Positions 1 through 5,705 of a DNA stretch of 10,697 nucleotides are shown here, one piece after another (position 1 is the first letter of the stretch; each line of letters opens with the position of its first letter). Position numbers and translations under genes: made by a program. The stretch is from Thermoplasmata archaeon (GTDB lineage Archaea; Thermoplasmatota; Thermoplasmata; Halarchaeoplasmatales; Halarchaeoplasmataceae): the NCBI GenBank assembly GCA_019594025.1, contig JAFDUB010000056.1, positions 1-10,697 on the forward strand. Reading direction: 5' to 3'. The notes below the pieces were generated by a model, which had not been told where the DNA came from, searched no databases, and saw only the letters and a program-made list of their open reading frames with translations.

Positions 1-434
1 AGGTAGTCCTGATGGTACTTCTCGGCCTCCCAAAAGTGTGATGCAGGTCGTATTCGAGTTACGATCGGCGAATCGTGTATTTCGCCCATCTCTTTTTTGG
101 TTTTATAAACTAGCTTTCTCTGCCTCTCGTTGTGATAAAAAATTACCGAGCGGTATTGGGTTCCTACATCGTTACCCTGACGGTCTTTTTGGGTAGGGTC
201 GTGTATGTTCCAAAACACCTTCAAAAGATCTTTGTAGGACACTTCAAGGGGGTCGAATGTCACTTCGCATGCCTCCACATGTCCCGTCTCATCCTCACAC
301 ACGGTTCTGTAATCCGGATTCCTTAGGTCCCCACCGGTGTATCCCACTCTAGTTTTGATAACACCTGGTACTTTTTTGAATGCAGCTTCCACACCCCAGA
401 AGCATCCAGCTCCAAAAGTTGCTTTTTCTTTCAT
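1..434 (-). CDS. msrA: Peptide methionine sulfoxide reductase MsrA (3' end cut by window edge)
   Basis: MsrA reduces methionine-S-sulfoxide, free or in proteins, back to methionine in the cytoplasm, repairing oxidative damage. The frame reads from ATG at 434 for 144 complete codons without a stop and runs off the left edge. The active-site motif GCFWGVE is at residues 10-16, with the nucleophilic Cys11. Further family blocks are GYTGG (31-35), GHVEACEV (51-58), NIHDPTQKDRQGNDVGTQYRS (from residue 77, including HDPT) and FWEAEKYHQDY (134-144). MsrA proteins are usually about 160-200 residues, so only the C-terminal tail, where any resolving cysteine would lie, is missing. The start fits the position where the family normally begins. 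A CTATATT box lies about 27 nt upstream and a weak GGTG 6 nt upstream of the ATG, so the transcript may be leaderless. Identification is firm; completeness cannot be judged. Confidence 0.96.
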   Translation of the reverse strand, partial: MKEKATFGAGCFWGVEAAFKKVPGVIKTRVGYTGGDLRNPDYRTVCEDETGHVEACEVTFDPLEVSYKDLLKVFWNIHDPTQKDRQGNDVGTQYRSVIFYHNERQRKLVYKTKKEMGEIHDSPIVTRIRPASHFWEAEKYHQDY

Positions 435-457
435 TGTAACACCTTTTAAATTAACAG

Positions 458-464
458 AATATAG
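458..464 (-). promoter_or_regulatory. TATA-like box for msrA
   Basis: On the minus strand CTATATT is centred near 461, about 27 nt ahead of the msrA ATG at 434. That is the archaeal TATA-to-start distance expected for a transcript beginning at or next to the start codon. The call is inferred from position and composition only. Confidence 0.4.
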
Positions 465-501
465 ACTATTCTAGGGATGCAAATTCTATCATTTCCGCAA
501 T

Positions 502-948
502 TCATTTACCGTCAACACCCATTCTTGAAGACCAAACACCTTCAGGTATATCCTCGTACACGTTGGCATCGGCAGATTTGTCGTTCTTAACAGATGGTTC
601 CTGCTTTTTTAACTTCAGAATCTTGTCCTTCTGAAACAACCAATAATGGATTCTCCATTCTCTGCCGTCGTACAGTGTTGTCTGTTCTCTCTCAGTTGTA
701 AGGAGACCAGCATCCTCCAGCATGTAAAAAACGTCACGGTCCTCTTGTTCCAATATATTGTCGATTATCCTCTCGCTGTATCCAAAGAAGTTCAATACAT
801 GCTCCGCCATGGACCTCGCTGCTGCTTCTTGCATCCCCTGCCCGTCGACGCAGTTTTTAATCGCACTTGTAAGGTCGTCTACAGTCAAGGTTTCGCAAGC
901 TGTATTATTGTTTCCGTTAGACATGAACATCATTCGCTTAGTTCTCAT
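502..948 (-). CDS. DUF6015-like small conserved archaeal protein
   Basis: A soluble protein of 148 residues with no signal peptide or membrane segment. The central part (about 24-108) resembles what I remember of the DUF6015 family of Thermoplasmata. Recognisable blocks are AEHVLNFFGYSERIIDNILE (48-67), EDRDVFYMLEDAGLLTTERE (69-88) and TLYDGREWRIHYW (91-103). The pattern of short helices followed by a GLL turn and a strand-rich segment would suit a winged-helix fold, but that is inference. The tail is lysine-rich and ends with NVYEDIPEGVW. The function is unknown. It lies 43 bp downstream of the PIN gene with its own TATA-like box, so it is probably transcribed separately. In-frame ATGs also occur at residues 6, 7 and 9. 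None has a Shine-Dalgarno sequence, and the TATA spacing favours the first ATG as a leaderless start, but the first eight residues remain doubtful. Confidence 0.7.
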   Translation of the reverse strand: MRTKRMMFMSNGNNNTACETLTVDDLTSAIKNCVDGQGMQEAAARSMAEHVLNFFGYSERIIDNILEQEDRDVFYMLEDAGLLTTEREQTTLYDGREWRIHYWLFQKDKILKLKKQEPSVKNDKSADANVYEDIPEGVWSSRMGVDGK

Positions 949-966
949 ATATACTTGGTTAACAAA

Positions 967-975
967 CTATAAAAG
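967..975 (-). promoter_or_regulatory. TATA-like box for the DUF6015-like gene
   Basis: On the minus strand CTTTTATAG is centred about 23 nt upstream of the ATG at 948, in the short gap after the PIN gene. The spacing suggests a leaderless or nearly leaderless transcript starting at the first ATG. Confidence 0.45.
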
Positions 976-991
976 ATTTGTGCCTCACAAA

Positions 992-2083
992 TTATATCAT
1001 CGCCTCTCTTAGCTCCTGCCACGCCTCTTTTATCTGATTTACCGGTACATCTTCATACGCGTTTACTTCTCGGAAGAAGTAATTGTCGTAGCCGTTGCAG
1101 AGAAGCTGCCAGTTTTCCCAGTGACCCATATTCTTCCACTGCCATCCTGAATCTAACTCCAAATAATGGATTCGGCCGTGTTCTTTCCAAGATATCTCTA
1201 TAACGCCGAATTCCACAGCCATCTCGTATATTATCCGTGCCAGTAATATAGTGTCTCCCTTTAATTGATGAAGATCATAACCGGTTTTAAGCATCTTGGG
1301 ATGATTTACACGAATAGAATTCAAGCCTTCCGCTCGTCCCAGGGACGCGTTGGTTTTATCCATGGTTAGGAAGTAAACTCCTTTTCTGAAGTCCAGCTCT
1401 CTTATAAAGTTCCTGAATTGATCTCTTATCAGGGAGTCGGCATTCTCGAGTTTAGAACTGTCCTCGTCTACGTACCTGAGCTGTTGAGGATTTGTCTTAC
1501 CGACCACTAAAACGGTTAGACCTGAACTACCCCTGTTTTCTTGAAGTACCATCATCTCCTGTAACGCCCTGAATCCCTGTCGACCTATATGTGTTAGTCT
1601 CCCTTTCTTCTTATGGTTGGCGGCGTTCTCGATTTCCTTCATCACCACTCCTGGAACTGCAATTAAAAGCCAATTCGGCATTTTTGAAAATGAATAAGGA
1701 TTTACATCGTCCAGGGCGGATAAAAGATGCTCGGAAATGATACAGTAGTACAGCAGGTTCGTGTCCATACCAAGTACGAGGTCCTCGCTGCTAACCAATG
1801 AGCTAGCTACTTCCTGTATCCCATAGGGTTTAACAAGACCACTGCGGCACATGGCTGCAGTAAGGTTGTTAAGCACGTCGTTTTTGTCTGCCAGTACTTT
1901 AAAGTTGTAGTTAGTTGGAGTACCTCCTATGGATACCAATTTTTCAATGGGTCCCTCTGAGCCGTCATCGGGCTTAGCTTTAACCAACAAATGCCCCTGG
2001 TTGTTTTTGATTGAAGTAATCAGTAATTGTAGAACTGGGAAGTCAATCATCCTTCCCCTGCTAATATATCTTTTCCAATTCAT
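992..2083 (-). CDS. PIN-domain protein, predicted ribonuclease, downstream of ftsY
   Basis: A protein of 363 residues with a PIN-like nuclease domain in its middle. PIN domains bind Mg2+/Mn2+ through clustered acidic residues and usually cut RNA. The visible candidates are Asp107 in VLGMDTNLLYY, Glu150 in VPGVVMKEIENAA, Asp216 and Asp221 in ENADSLIRDQF, and Asp242 in YFLTMDKTNASLGRAEG. The N-terminal 100 residues and C-terminal 90 residues (rich in Trp and Tyr, about 296-345) match nothing I recognise. It is much longer than VapC-type toxins (about 130 aa) and has no antitoxin-like neighbour, so a toxin role is unlikely. A TTG at 2092 is in frame and overlaps the ftsY stop. I chose the ATG at 2083 because GGAGA lies 9 nt before it (2093-2097). 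It begins 5 nt after ftsY ends and is probably in the same transcript. Confidence 0.78.
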   Translation of the reverse strand: MNWKRYISRGRMIDFPVLQLLITSIKNNQGHLLVKAKPDDGSEGPIEKLVSIGGTPTNYNFKVLADKNDVLNNLTAAMCRSGLVKPYGIQEVASSLVSSEDLVLGMDTNLLYYCIISEHLLSALDDVNPYSFSKMPNWLLIAVPGVVMKEIENAANHKKKGRLTHIGRQGFRALQEMMVLQENRGSSGLTVLVVGKTNPQQLRYVDEDSSKLENADSLIRDQFRNFIRELDFRKGVYFLTMDKTNASLGRAEGLNSIRVNHPKMLKTGYDLHQLKGDTILLARIIYEMAVEFGVIEISWKEHGRIHYLELDSGWQWKNMGHWENWQLLCNGYDNYFFREVNAYEDVPVNQIKEAWQELREAMI

Positions 2084-2088
2084 TAATA

Positions 2089-3030
2089 TCAATCTCCAAA
2101 TAATCTTTCAGTCATCCAATCTGCATTAAAGGCTTCCAAGGCCTCATATTTTTCACCAGTACCTACGAAAAGTATGGGCTTGCCGACTGCATGTCCAATT
2201 GATAGTGCACTTCCGCCCTTTGCGTCGGCATCTATCTTTGTTAGTATAACCCCATCTATACCAACGGTTTCGTTGAACTTTTTTGCCTGGTCTACGGCGT
2301 CGTTACCCGCTAGAGCGTCGCCTACGAATATTATCAGATCCGGTTCCACAACTCTTTTTATTTTCTCCATCTCGTCCATTAGATTTTTGTTAGTCTGCAT
2401 TCGACCGGCGGTATCAACCAGTACCACATCCTTACGGCGTGCCCGGGCGTGCTCGACAGCGTCGTAACCTACCGCGGCTGGGTCGCTACCTTTAGAATGT
2501 TTAATTAACTTTACACCCAATCTATTGGCGTGCTCCTGCAGCTGCTCCAAGGCACCTGCTCTAAAAGTATCAGAAGCCGCCAGTACACATGAATAATTTC
2601 TTTTAATCAGGTTATGTGCTATCTTCGCTATGGTGGTTGTTTTACCGGTACCGTTGACTCCTACGAACATTATAGAAACAGGCTTTTCGCTTTTCTCGAT
2701 GAAGTCGTAAAGATCGATTGTTTCTAAATCCAAAGCGGTTTTAACAGCGTTTTTTAAAGCTGTTTCAATCACATCCTCCGTACTGTACTTACGTCCAATC
2801 TTTTTATTCAAAAGATCATCCTTGACTTCTTCTTCTATCTCCTCGACAACCGGTAGGGCTACGTCGGCCTCTAGTAAAGCAACCTTCAACTCCCATAGTA
2901 TGGGTTCGATCTTGTTTTCTTTTAACTTAGAGCCCCAACCATCCACAAAAGCCTCTTCAACATCTTCCTCTATCTCCTTTTTGCTGGAGTGAGTTATACT
3001 GGTAATTTTTTCTTTTAGTTTTTCGAACAT
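2089..3030 (-). CDS. ftsY: Signal recognition particle receptor FtsY
   Basis: FtsY is the SRP-receptor GTPase. It docks ribosome-SRP-nascent chain complexes at the membrane, and GTP hydrolysis in the SRP54-FtsY pair hands the chain to the Sec translocon. The 313-residue protein has a short charged N-terminus (1-30), a helical N domain (about 31-110) and a complete NG GTPase domain. Motifs are the P-loop GVNGTGKT (124-131), DTFRAGA (154-160), DTAGR (206-210), TKID (264-267) and the closing loop GTGEKYEALEAFNADWM (290-306). The highly acidic A domain of bacterial FtsY is minimal, as in other archaea. It follows pfdA by 24 nt and precedes the PIN gene. The ribosome binding site is not obvious: GGAG lies about 19 nt upstream and AGGA directly abuts the ATG. 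No alternative start with a better site is evident. Confidence 0.97.
   Translation of the reverse strand: MFEKLKEKITSITHSSKKEIEEDVEEAFVDGWGSKLKENKIEPILWELKVALLEADVALPVVEEIEEEVKDDLLNKKIGRKYSTEDVIETALKNAVKTALDLETIDLYDFIEKSEKPVSIMFVGVNGTGKTTTIAKIAHNLIKRNYSCVLAASDTFRAGALEQLQEHANRLGVKLIKHSKGSDPAAVGYDAVEHARARRKDVVLVDTAGRMQTNKNLMDEMEKIKRVVEPDLIIFVGDALAGNDAVDQAKKFNETVGIDGVILTKIDADAKGGSALSIGHAVGKPILFVGTGEKYEALEAFNADWMTERLFGD
2093..2097 (-). promoter_or_regulatory. Shine-Dalgarno site of the PIN gene
   Basis: GGAGA on the minus strand lies inside the end of ftsY, 9 nt before the ATG at 2083. It favours this ATG over the in-frame TTG at 2092, which would leave no space for a ribosome binding site. Confidence 0.6.
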
Positions 3031-3054
3031 TCCTACCCGACCCTGTTATCTCCG

Positions 3055-3489
3055 TCACCCATGCTGCATCTGAGACTGGAGTTCCTGATAATCTCTTTGA
3101 ACTTCGTTTTCAAGGCTCTGATATTCCGCATTTAACCTATCTATGCTGTTGTCCAGAGAGGTCAGGGTCTGGCTTAGTTCCTTCTTCCTCTTCTCCATGA
3201 TCTCCGCTGCCTTCTCAGAACCGGTCAAAGCGGAAACTTCAGCTCCAATTCCTATGAGTACTTTGTCACTCTTTCCCACTTTTGAAACTACGTGTGCGTT
3301 TCCCCCCAAGGGAACGAACATCTCCTCACCATCTTCCTGATCACCGTAGTTTTCAACTGTTTGGATAGCTTCGGAGTGCTCGTCTATCATTCCCTGGACA
3401 AATTCCTTCTGATTCTGTACAGTCTGAATTTGGGATTTAATCGTTTCTAACCTCATCATTTTTTCTCTTAATTCGTTTTCATCGACCAT
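3055..3489 (-). CDS. pfdA: Prefoldin subunit alpha
   Basis: Prefoldin alpha combines with beta subunits into a jellyfish-shaped hexamer (two alpha, four beta). It captures unfolded proteins and passes them to the thermosome. The 144-residue sequence shows the family plan: an N-terminal coiled coil (about 1-50), a central beta-hairpin region with EMFVPLGGNAHV (56-67) and VLIGIGAEVSA (77-87), and a C-terminal coiled coil (about 92-142) rich in Gln, Glu and Leu. The length is typical. Its ATG begins 2 nt after the rpl18a stop and is preceded by a strong GGAGGAGG within the end of rpl18a, so the two are almost certainly co-translated from one mRNA. ftsY follows in the same operon. Confidence 0.93.
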   Translation of the reverse strand: MVDENELREKMMRLETIKSQIQTVQNQKEFVQGMIDEHSEAIQTVENYGDQEDGEEMFVPLGGNAHVVSKVGKSDKVLIGIGAEVSALTGSEKAAEIMEKRKKELSQTLTSLDNSIDRLNAEYQSLENEVQRDYQELQSQMQHG

Positions 3490-3491
3490 AT

Positions 3492-3719
3492 TTATTCCTC
3501 CTCCAGGAGGTTTCGAACAACGAGGTCTTCTACCTCGTCTGGACTCATCTCTTCGATGGATTTGATTTTTATATTTGTGCGTTTTGTGCCGTGTTTGCTT
3601 CCGATTACGGAAAAAGCCTTTTCTCTAGCACTTCCTTCATCATCTGCAATGAGTTCTTTTGAGAATCTTTGCCAATTTCTTCCCATTTTAAATGACCCTG
3701 CAGCCTTGTAAGCCTTCAT
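3492..3719 (-). CDS. rpl18a: Large-subunit ribosomal protein L18Ae (LX/L20a)
   Basis: A 75-residue basic protein of the archaeal large ribosomal subunit, homologous to eukaryotic L18A. Family features are the opening MKAYKAAGSFKMGRNWQRFS (1-20), the helix DDEGSAREKAFSVIGSKHG (26-44) and RTNIKIKSIEEM (47-58). The length is normal. An in-frame GTG lies three codons upstream (3728), but it falls within the Shine-Dalgarno sequence AGGTG (3726-3730), which is spaced 6 nt from the ATG at 3719, so the ATG is the start. It is the first gene of the rpl18a - pfdA - ftsY operon. In many archaea rpl39e, rpl31e and tif6 precede it, but here a divergent macro-domain gene lies upstream, so the cluster is cut at this point. 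Confidence 0.93.
   Translation of the reverse strand: MKAYKAAGSFKMGRNWQRFSKELIADDEGSAREKAFSVIGSKHGTKRTNIKIKSIEEMSPDEVEDLVVRNLLEEE
3497..3504 (-). promoter_or_regulatory. Strong Shine-Dalgarno site of pfdA
   Basis: GGAGGAGG on the minus strand ends 7 nt before the pfdA ATG at 3489. It is embedded in the codons for the final glutamates of rpl18a, a sign of operon-internal, coupled translation. Confidence 0.8.
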
Positions 3720-3764
3720 GATTAACACCTATTGATATATCTTATCGGGGTTAAACCATGAGCA

Positions 3765-3787
3765 GGGGGTATTAAAAATTAACCCCC
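3765..3787 (-). promoter_or_regulatory. Probable rpl18a operon promoter inside a GGGGGT/ACCCCC inverted repeat
   Basis: Six-base arms GGGGGT (3765-3770) and ACCCCC (3782-3787) flank an 11-nt A+T stretch. On the minus strand this stretch reads AATTTTTAAT, a TATA-like box about 55 nt from the rpl18a ATG. That distance would give a leader of about 30 nt carrying the AGGTG ribosome binding site. The arms could be an operator for a factor that blocks or recruits TBP, or could be chance. The sequence is seen directly; the role is inference. Confidence 0.35.
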
Positions 3788-3810
3788 TTTAAAAGAGGTC
3801 TTTTTTGAAA

Positions 3811-3818
3811 AGATATAA
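3811..3818 (+). promoter_or_regulatory. TATA-like box for the macro-domain gene
   Basis: AGATATAA is centred about 30 nt upstream of the ATG at 3845. No Shine-Dalgarno sequence is present between them, consistent with a leaderless or very short-leader transcript. Confidence 0.45.
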
Positions 3819-3844
3819 CTATCTCTAAGTCTCTCTTGTTTATC

Positions 3845-4378
3845 ATGATAAAAAAAGAGGTAAAGGGCGTTTCCATCGAGTTAGTTAGAGGTGATATAGC
3901 GAACCAGCCGGACTGTGCAGTCGTTGTAAACGCCGCCAACGCCCAACTTCGTATGGGAGGTGGTGTAGCCGGAGCACTGCATAGGGCCGCCGGACCGGGT
4001 TTGGAAAAAGAGTGTAGGCCTATGGGACCAATATCCCCGGGCGAGTGCGTGATCACCGAAGGTCACAGTCTTCCTAACGATTACGTGATCCACTGTTTAG
4101 GGCCGATATACGGTGTCAACAAACCATCGGACGAACTGCTGAAAAACTGTTATCAAAATGCCCTCGAACTAGCAGAGAAGGAGGGGGTCCAGTCCGTTGC
4201 ATTTCCAGCAATATCCGCCGGTGCTTTCGGCTACCCGATTGATAAAGCCGCTAAGGTCGCTTTGAGTACGGTAATAGAATCGATAGATAGGTTGGACAGC
4301 GTTAAGACGGTTAGGTTCGTGCTTTACGGAGAAAGAGCTTTTCAAGTACACAATGATATACTTGAATCTCTGCTGTGA
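3845..4378 (+). CDS. Macro-domain (ADP-ribose-binding) protein
   Basis: A stand-alone macro domain of 177 residues. Such proteins bind ADP-ribose and often remove it from proteins or hydrolyse O-acetyl-ADP-ribose. Motifs are GDI (16-18), the binding core VVNAANAQLRMGGGVAGALH (27-46), then AAG (48-50) and the phosphate loop FPAISAGAFGYP (120-131). The layout resembles the archaeal AF1521 type. In MacroD enzymes the glycine-rich loop reads GGGVDGAIH and its Asp is important for hydrolysis; here that position is Ala42, so activity could be altered. I chose the ATG at 3845 over an in-frame TTG at 3836 because it fits the family start and the TATA spacing. It is divergent from the rpl18a operon and 43 bp upstream of the MgtC-like gene. 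Family assignment is firm; the exact reaction is not. Confidence 0.93.
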   Translation: MIKKEVKGVSIELVRGDIANQPDCAVVVNAANAQLRMGGGVAGALHRAAGPGLEKECRPMGPISPGECVITEGHSLPNDYVIHCLGPIYGVNKPSDELLKNCYQNALELAEKEGVQSVAFPAISAGAFGYPIDKAAKVALSTVIESIDRLDSVKTVRFVLYGERAFQVHNDILESLL

Positions 4379-4390
4379 ACCTGAGAGAAG

Positions 4391-4398
4391 AATTTAAC
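4391..4398 (+). promoter_or_regulatory. TATA-like box for the MgtC/DUF4010 gene
   Basis: AATTTAAC is centred about 27 nt before the ATG at 4422, just after the macro-domain gene. No Shine-Dalgarno sequence precedes the start. This suggests an independent, leaderless transcript. Confidence 0.35.
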
Positions 4399-4421
4399 AT
4401 TATCGTACCACATAAGCATCT

Positions 4422-5663
4422 ATGGATTTGACGCCTATGTTCGGCTTCTTAATCGCCTTTTCTATAGGCTTAATCACCGGCTTTGAGCGTGAGCATCATG
4501 CTGGTAAAAAAGGCGTAAATGCAGTCTGCGGAGTTCGTACTTTCACCCTTGTGTCTATTCTTGGATTCCTCATCCCTTTTATCGGTACTAACGTGATAGT
4601 TGTTGGTACTCTAATGGTGGTCATCCTTTCAATCCCTGTTCTCAAGGCTTTAAAAGGTGATATAGGGATGACCAGCTCGATTGCTCTAGTTTTGGTCTTC
4701 TTATTGGGTGTTTTAAGTGGATTTAACTTGTATTTAGAAACTGTAATTTTGGCCGTTATCGTTCTTCCAATACTATCGATCAAAAAGCACACCCATATAC
4801 TGGCGGAAGTGATAACCCCTAAGGAAATGGAAGGACTGCTTCAGTTCGCCGCTCTGATAGCAGTTCTTCTGCCAATAACATACCTGATGGGAGATGTAAA
4901 TCAATATGTAGGACCGGGGAGGATGTTCGACCCCTTCAAAACAGTACTCATGGTGGTTTTTGTATCCTCAATCTCATTTTCCAGCTTTTTGATTATTAAA
5001 ATATCCGATGTGAAAAAGGGGGTGGAGATTTCTTCGTTCCTAGCTGGGTTCGTCAACTCCGCCGCATGCACCGCGTCCCTTGCACAAAGAAGCTCGGAGC
5101 GTAGCATGCTGAGACCCACGGTCCGTAGAGGTATAATCCTAACTAATACATCAATGATACTGAAAGACATTATCATCATAACCGCGGTTGCCGGGATCAC
5201 AGTTGGTAGACTTTTGCTTTTACCTGTAATCGTTCTTATAGGAGTATCTTTATCGATTTTATACCAGACCCAGCAAAAGAAGCATTTTCAGGGAGATTTA
5301 AGTATAGGTGTAAAGAATCCTTTCGCTATCTTACCGGCTCTGAAATTCGGTCTGCTCTTTTTATCCATATCATCGATTTCTCACGTAGGCATATCTTTCT
5401 TTGGAGATCACGGAGTTTATGCCGCATCCATAGCCGGATTGGTTTCTACTACATCCGTATCCGCCTCCGTCGGTGTACTTCAGTCTACCGGTACTATAAC
5501 CCCCCATGTAGCAGTATCAACCGTTTTACTGGCTTTGGCCTTTGGGTCCGTATCAAAAGCACTGATCGCCACCATGTACGATAGAGAACTGGGGACGGGT
5601 ATAGCTGTGTCCATGGCCATACTGGCGGTTATAAGCTTGCTCATGGCTATAATCACCATCTGA
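4422..5663 (+). CDS. MgtC/SapB-DUF4010 family multipass membrane protein
   Basis: A 413-residue very hydrophobic protein with about 11-12 predicted membrane segments. The N-terminal part (about 1-125) has the MgtC/SapB signature: GLITGFEREHH (16-26), then CGVRTFTLVSILG (36-48). The C-terminal half (about 180-400) is of the DUF4010 type: FLAGFVNSAACTASLA (206-221), KNPFAILPALKFG (298-310), AGLVSTTSVSASVG (338-351) and LALAFGSVSKA (370-380). Bacterial MgtC supports growth in low Mg2+ and inhibits F-type ATP synthase, but the two-domain MgtC-DUF4010 proteins have no settled function, and no transport substrate can be assigned from sequence. The ATG is the first possible start and sits 43 bp after the macro-domain gene. 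The short hydrophilic loop TQQKKHFQGD (283-292) separates membrane groups. Confidence 0.88.
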   Translation: MDLTPMFGFLIAFSIGLITGFEREHHAGKKGVNAVCGVRTFTLVSILGFLIPFIGTNVIVVGTLMVVILSIPVLKALKGDIGMTSSIALVLVFLLGVLSGFNLYLETVILAVIVLPILSIKKHTHILAEVITPKEMEGLLQFAALIAVLLPITYLMGDVNQYVGPGRMFDPFKTVLMVVFVSSISFSSFLIIKISDVKKGVEISSFLAGFVNSAACTASLAQRSSERSMLRPTVRRGIILTNTSMILKDIIIITAVAGITVGRLLLLPVIVLIGVSLSILYQTQQKKHFQGDLSIGVKNPFAILPALKFGLLFLSISSISHVGISFFGDHGVYAASIAGLVSTTSVSASVGVLQSTGTITPHVAVSTVLLALAFGSVSKALIATMYDRELGTGIAVSMAILAVISLLMAIITI

Positions 5664-5673
5664 ACAGGGGAAA

Positions 5674-5681
5674 CTAAATAA
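5674..5681 (+). promoter_or_regulatory. TATA-like box for the site-2 protease gene
   Basis: CTAAATAA is centred about 28 nt upstream of the ATG at 5706, and no Shine-Dalgarno sequence follows it. The spacing supports a leaderless transcript and the choice of that ATG. Confidence 0.45.
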
Positions 5682-5705
5682 AGAAGACGTTATTAACCAT
5701 GATTG

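Noticed and set aside
132..326. A 64-residue plus-strand reading frame near the left edge
   Set aside because: It is antisense to the clear msrA frame, which carries all MsrA motifs and is only hidden because its stop lies outside the window.
992..2083. The PIN protein as a VapC toxin of a toxin-antitoxin pair
   Set aside because: At 363 residues it is far larger than VapC, it follows ftsY in a housekeeping operon, and no small DNA-binding antitoxin-like gene overlaps it.
3728..3836. GTG and TTG upstream in-frame starts for rpl18a (3728) and the macro gene (3836)
   Set aside because: The GTG is part of the rpl18a Shine-Dalgarno sequence. The TTG is in a position that does not fit the TATA spacing or the family N-terminus.
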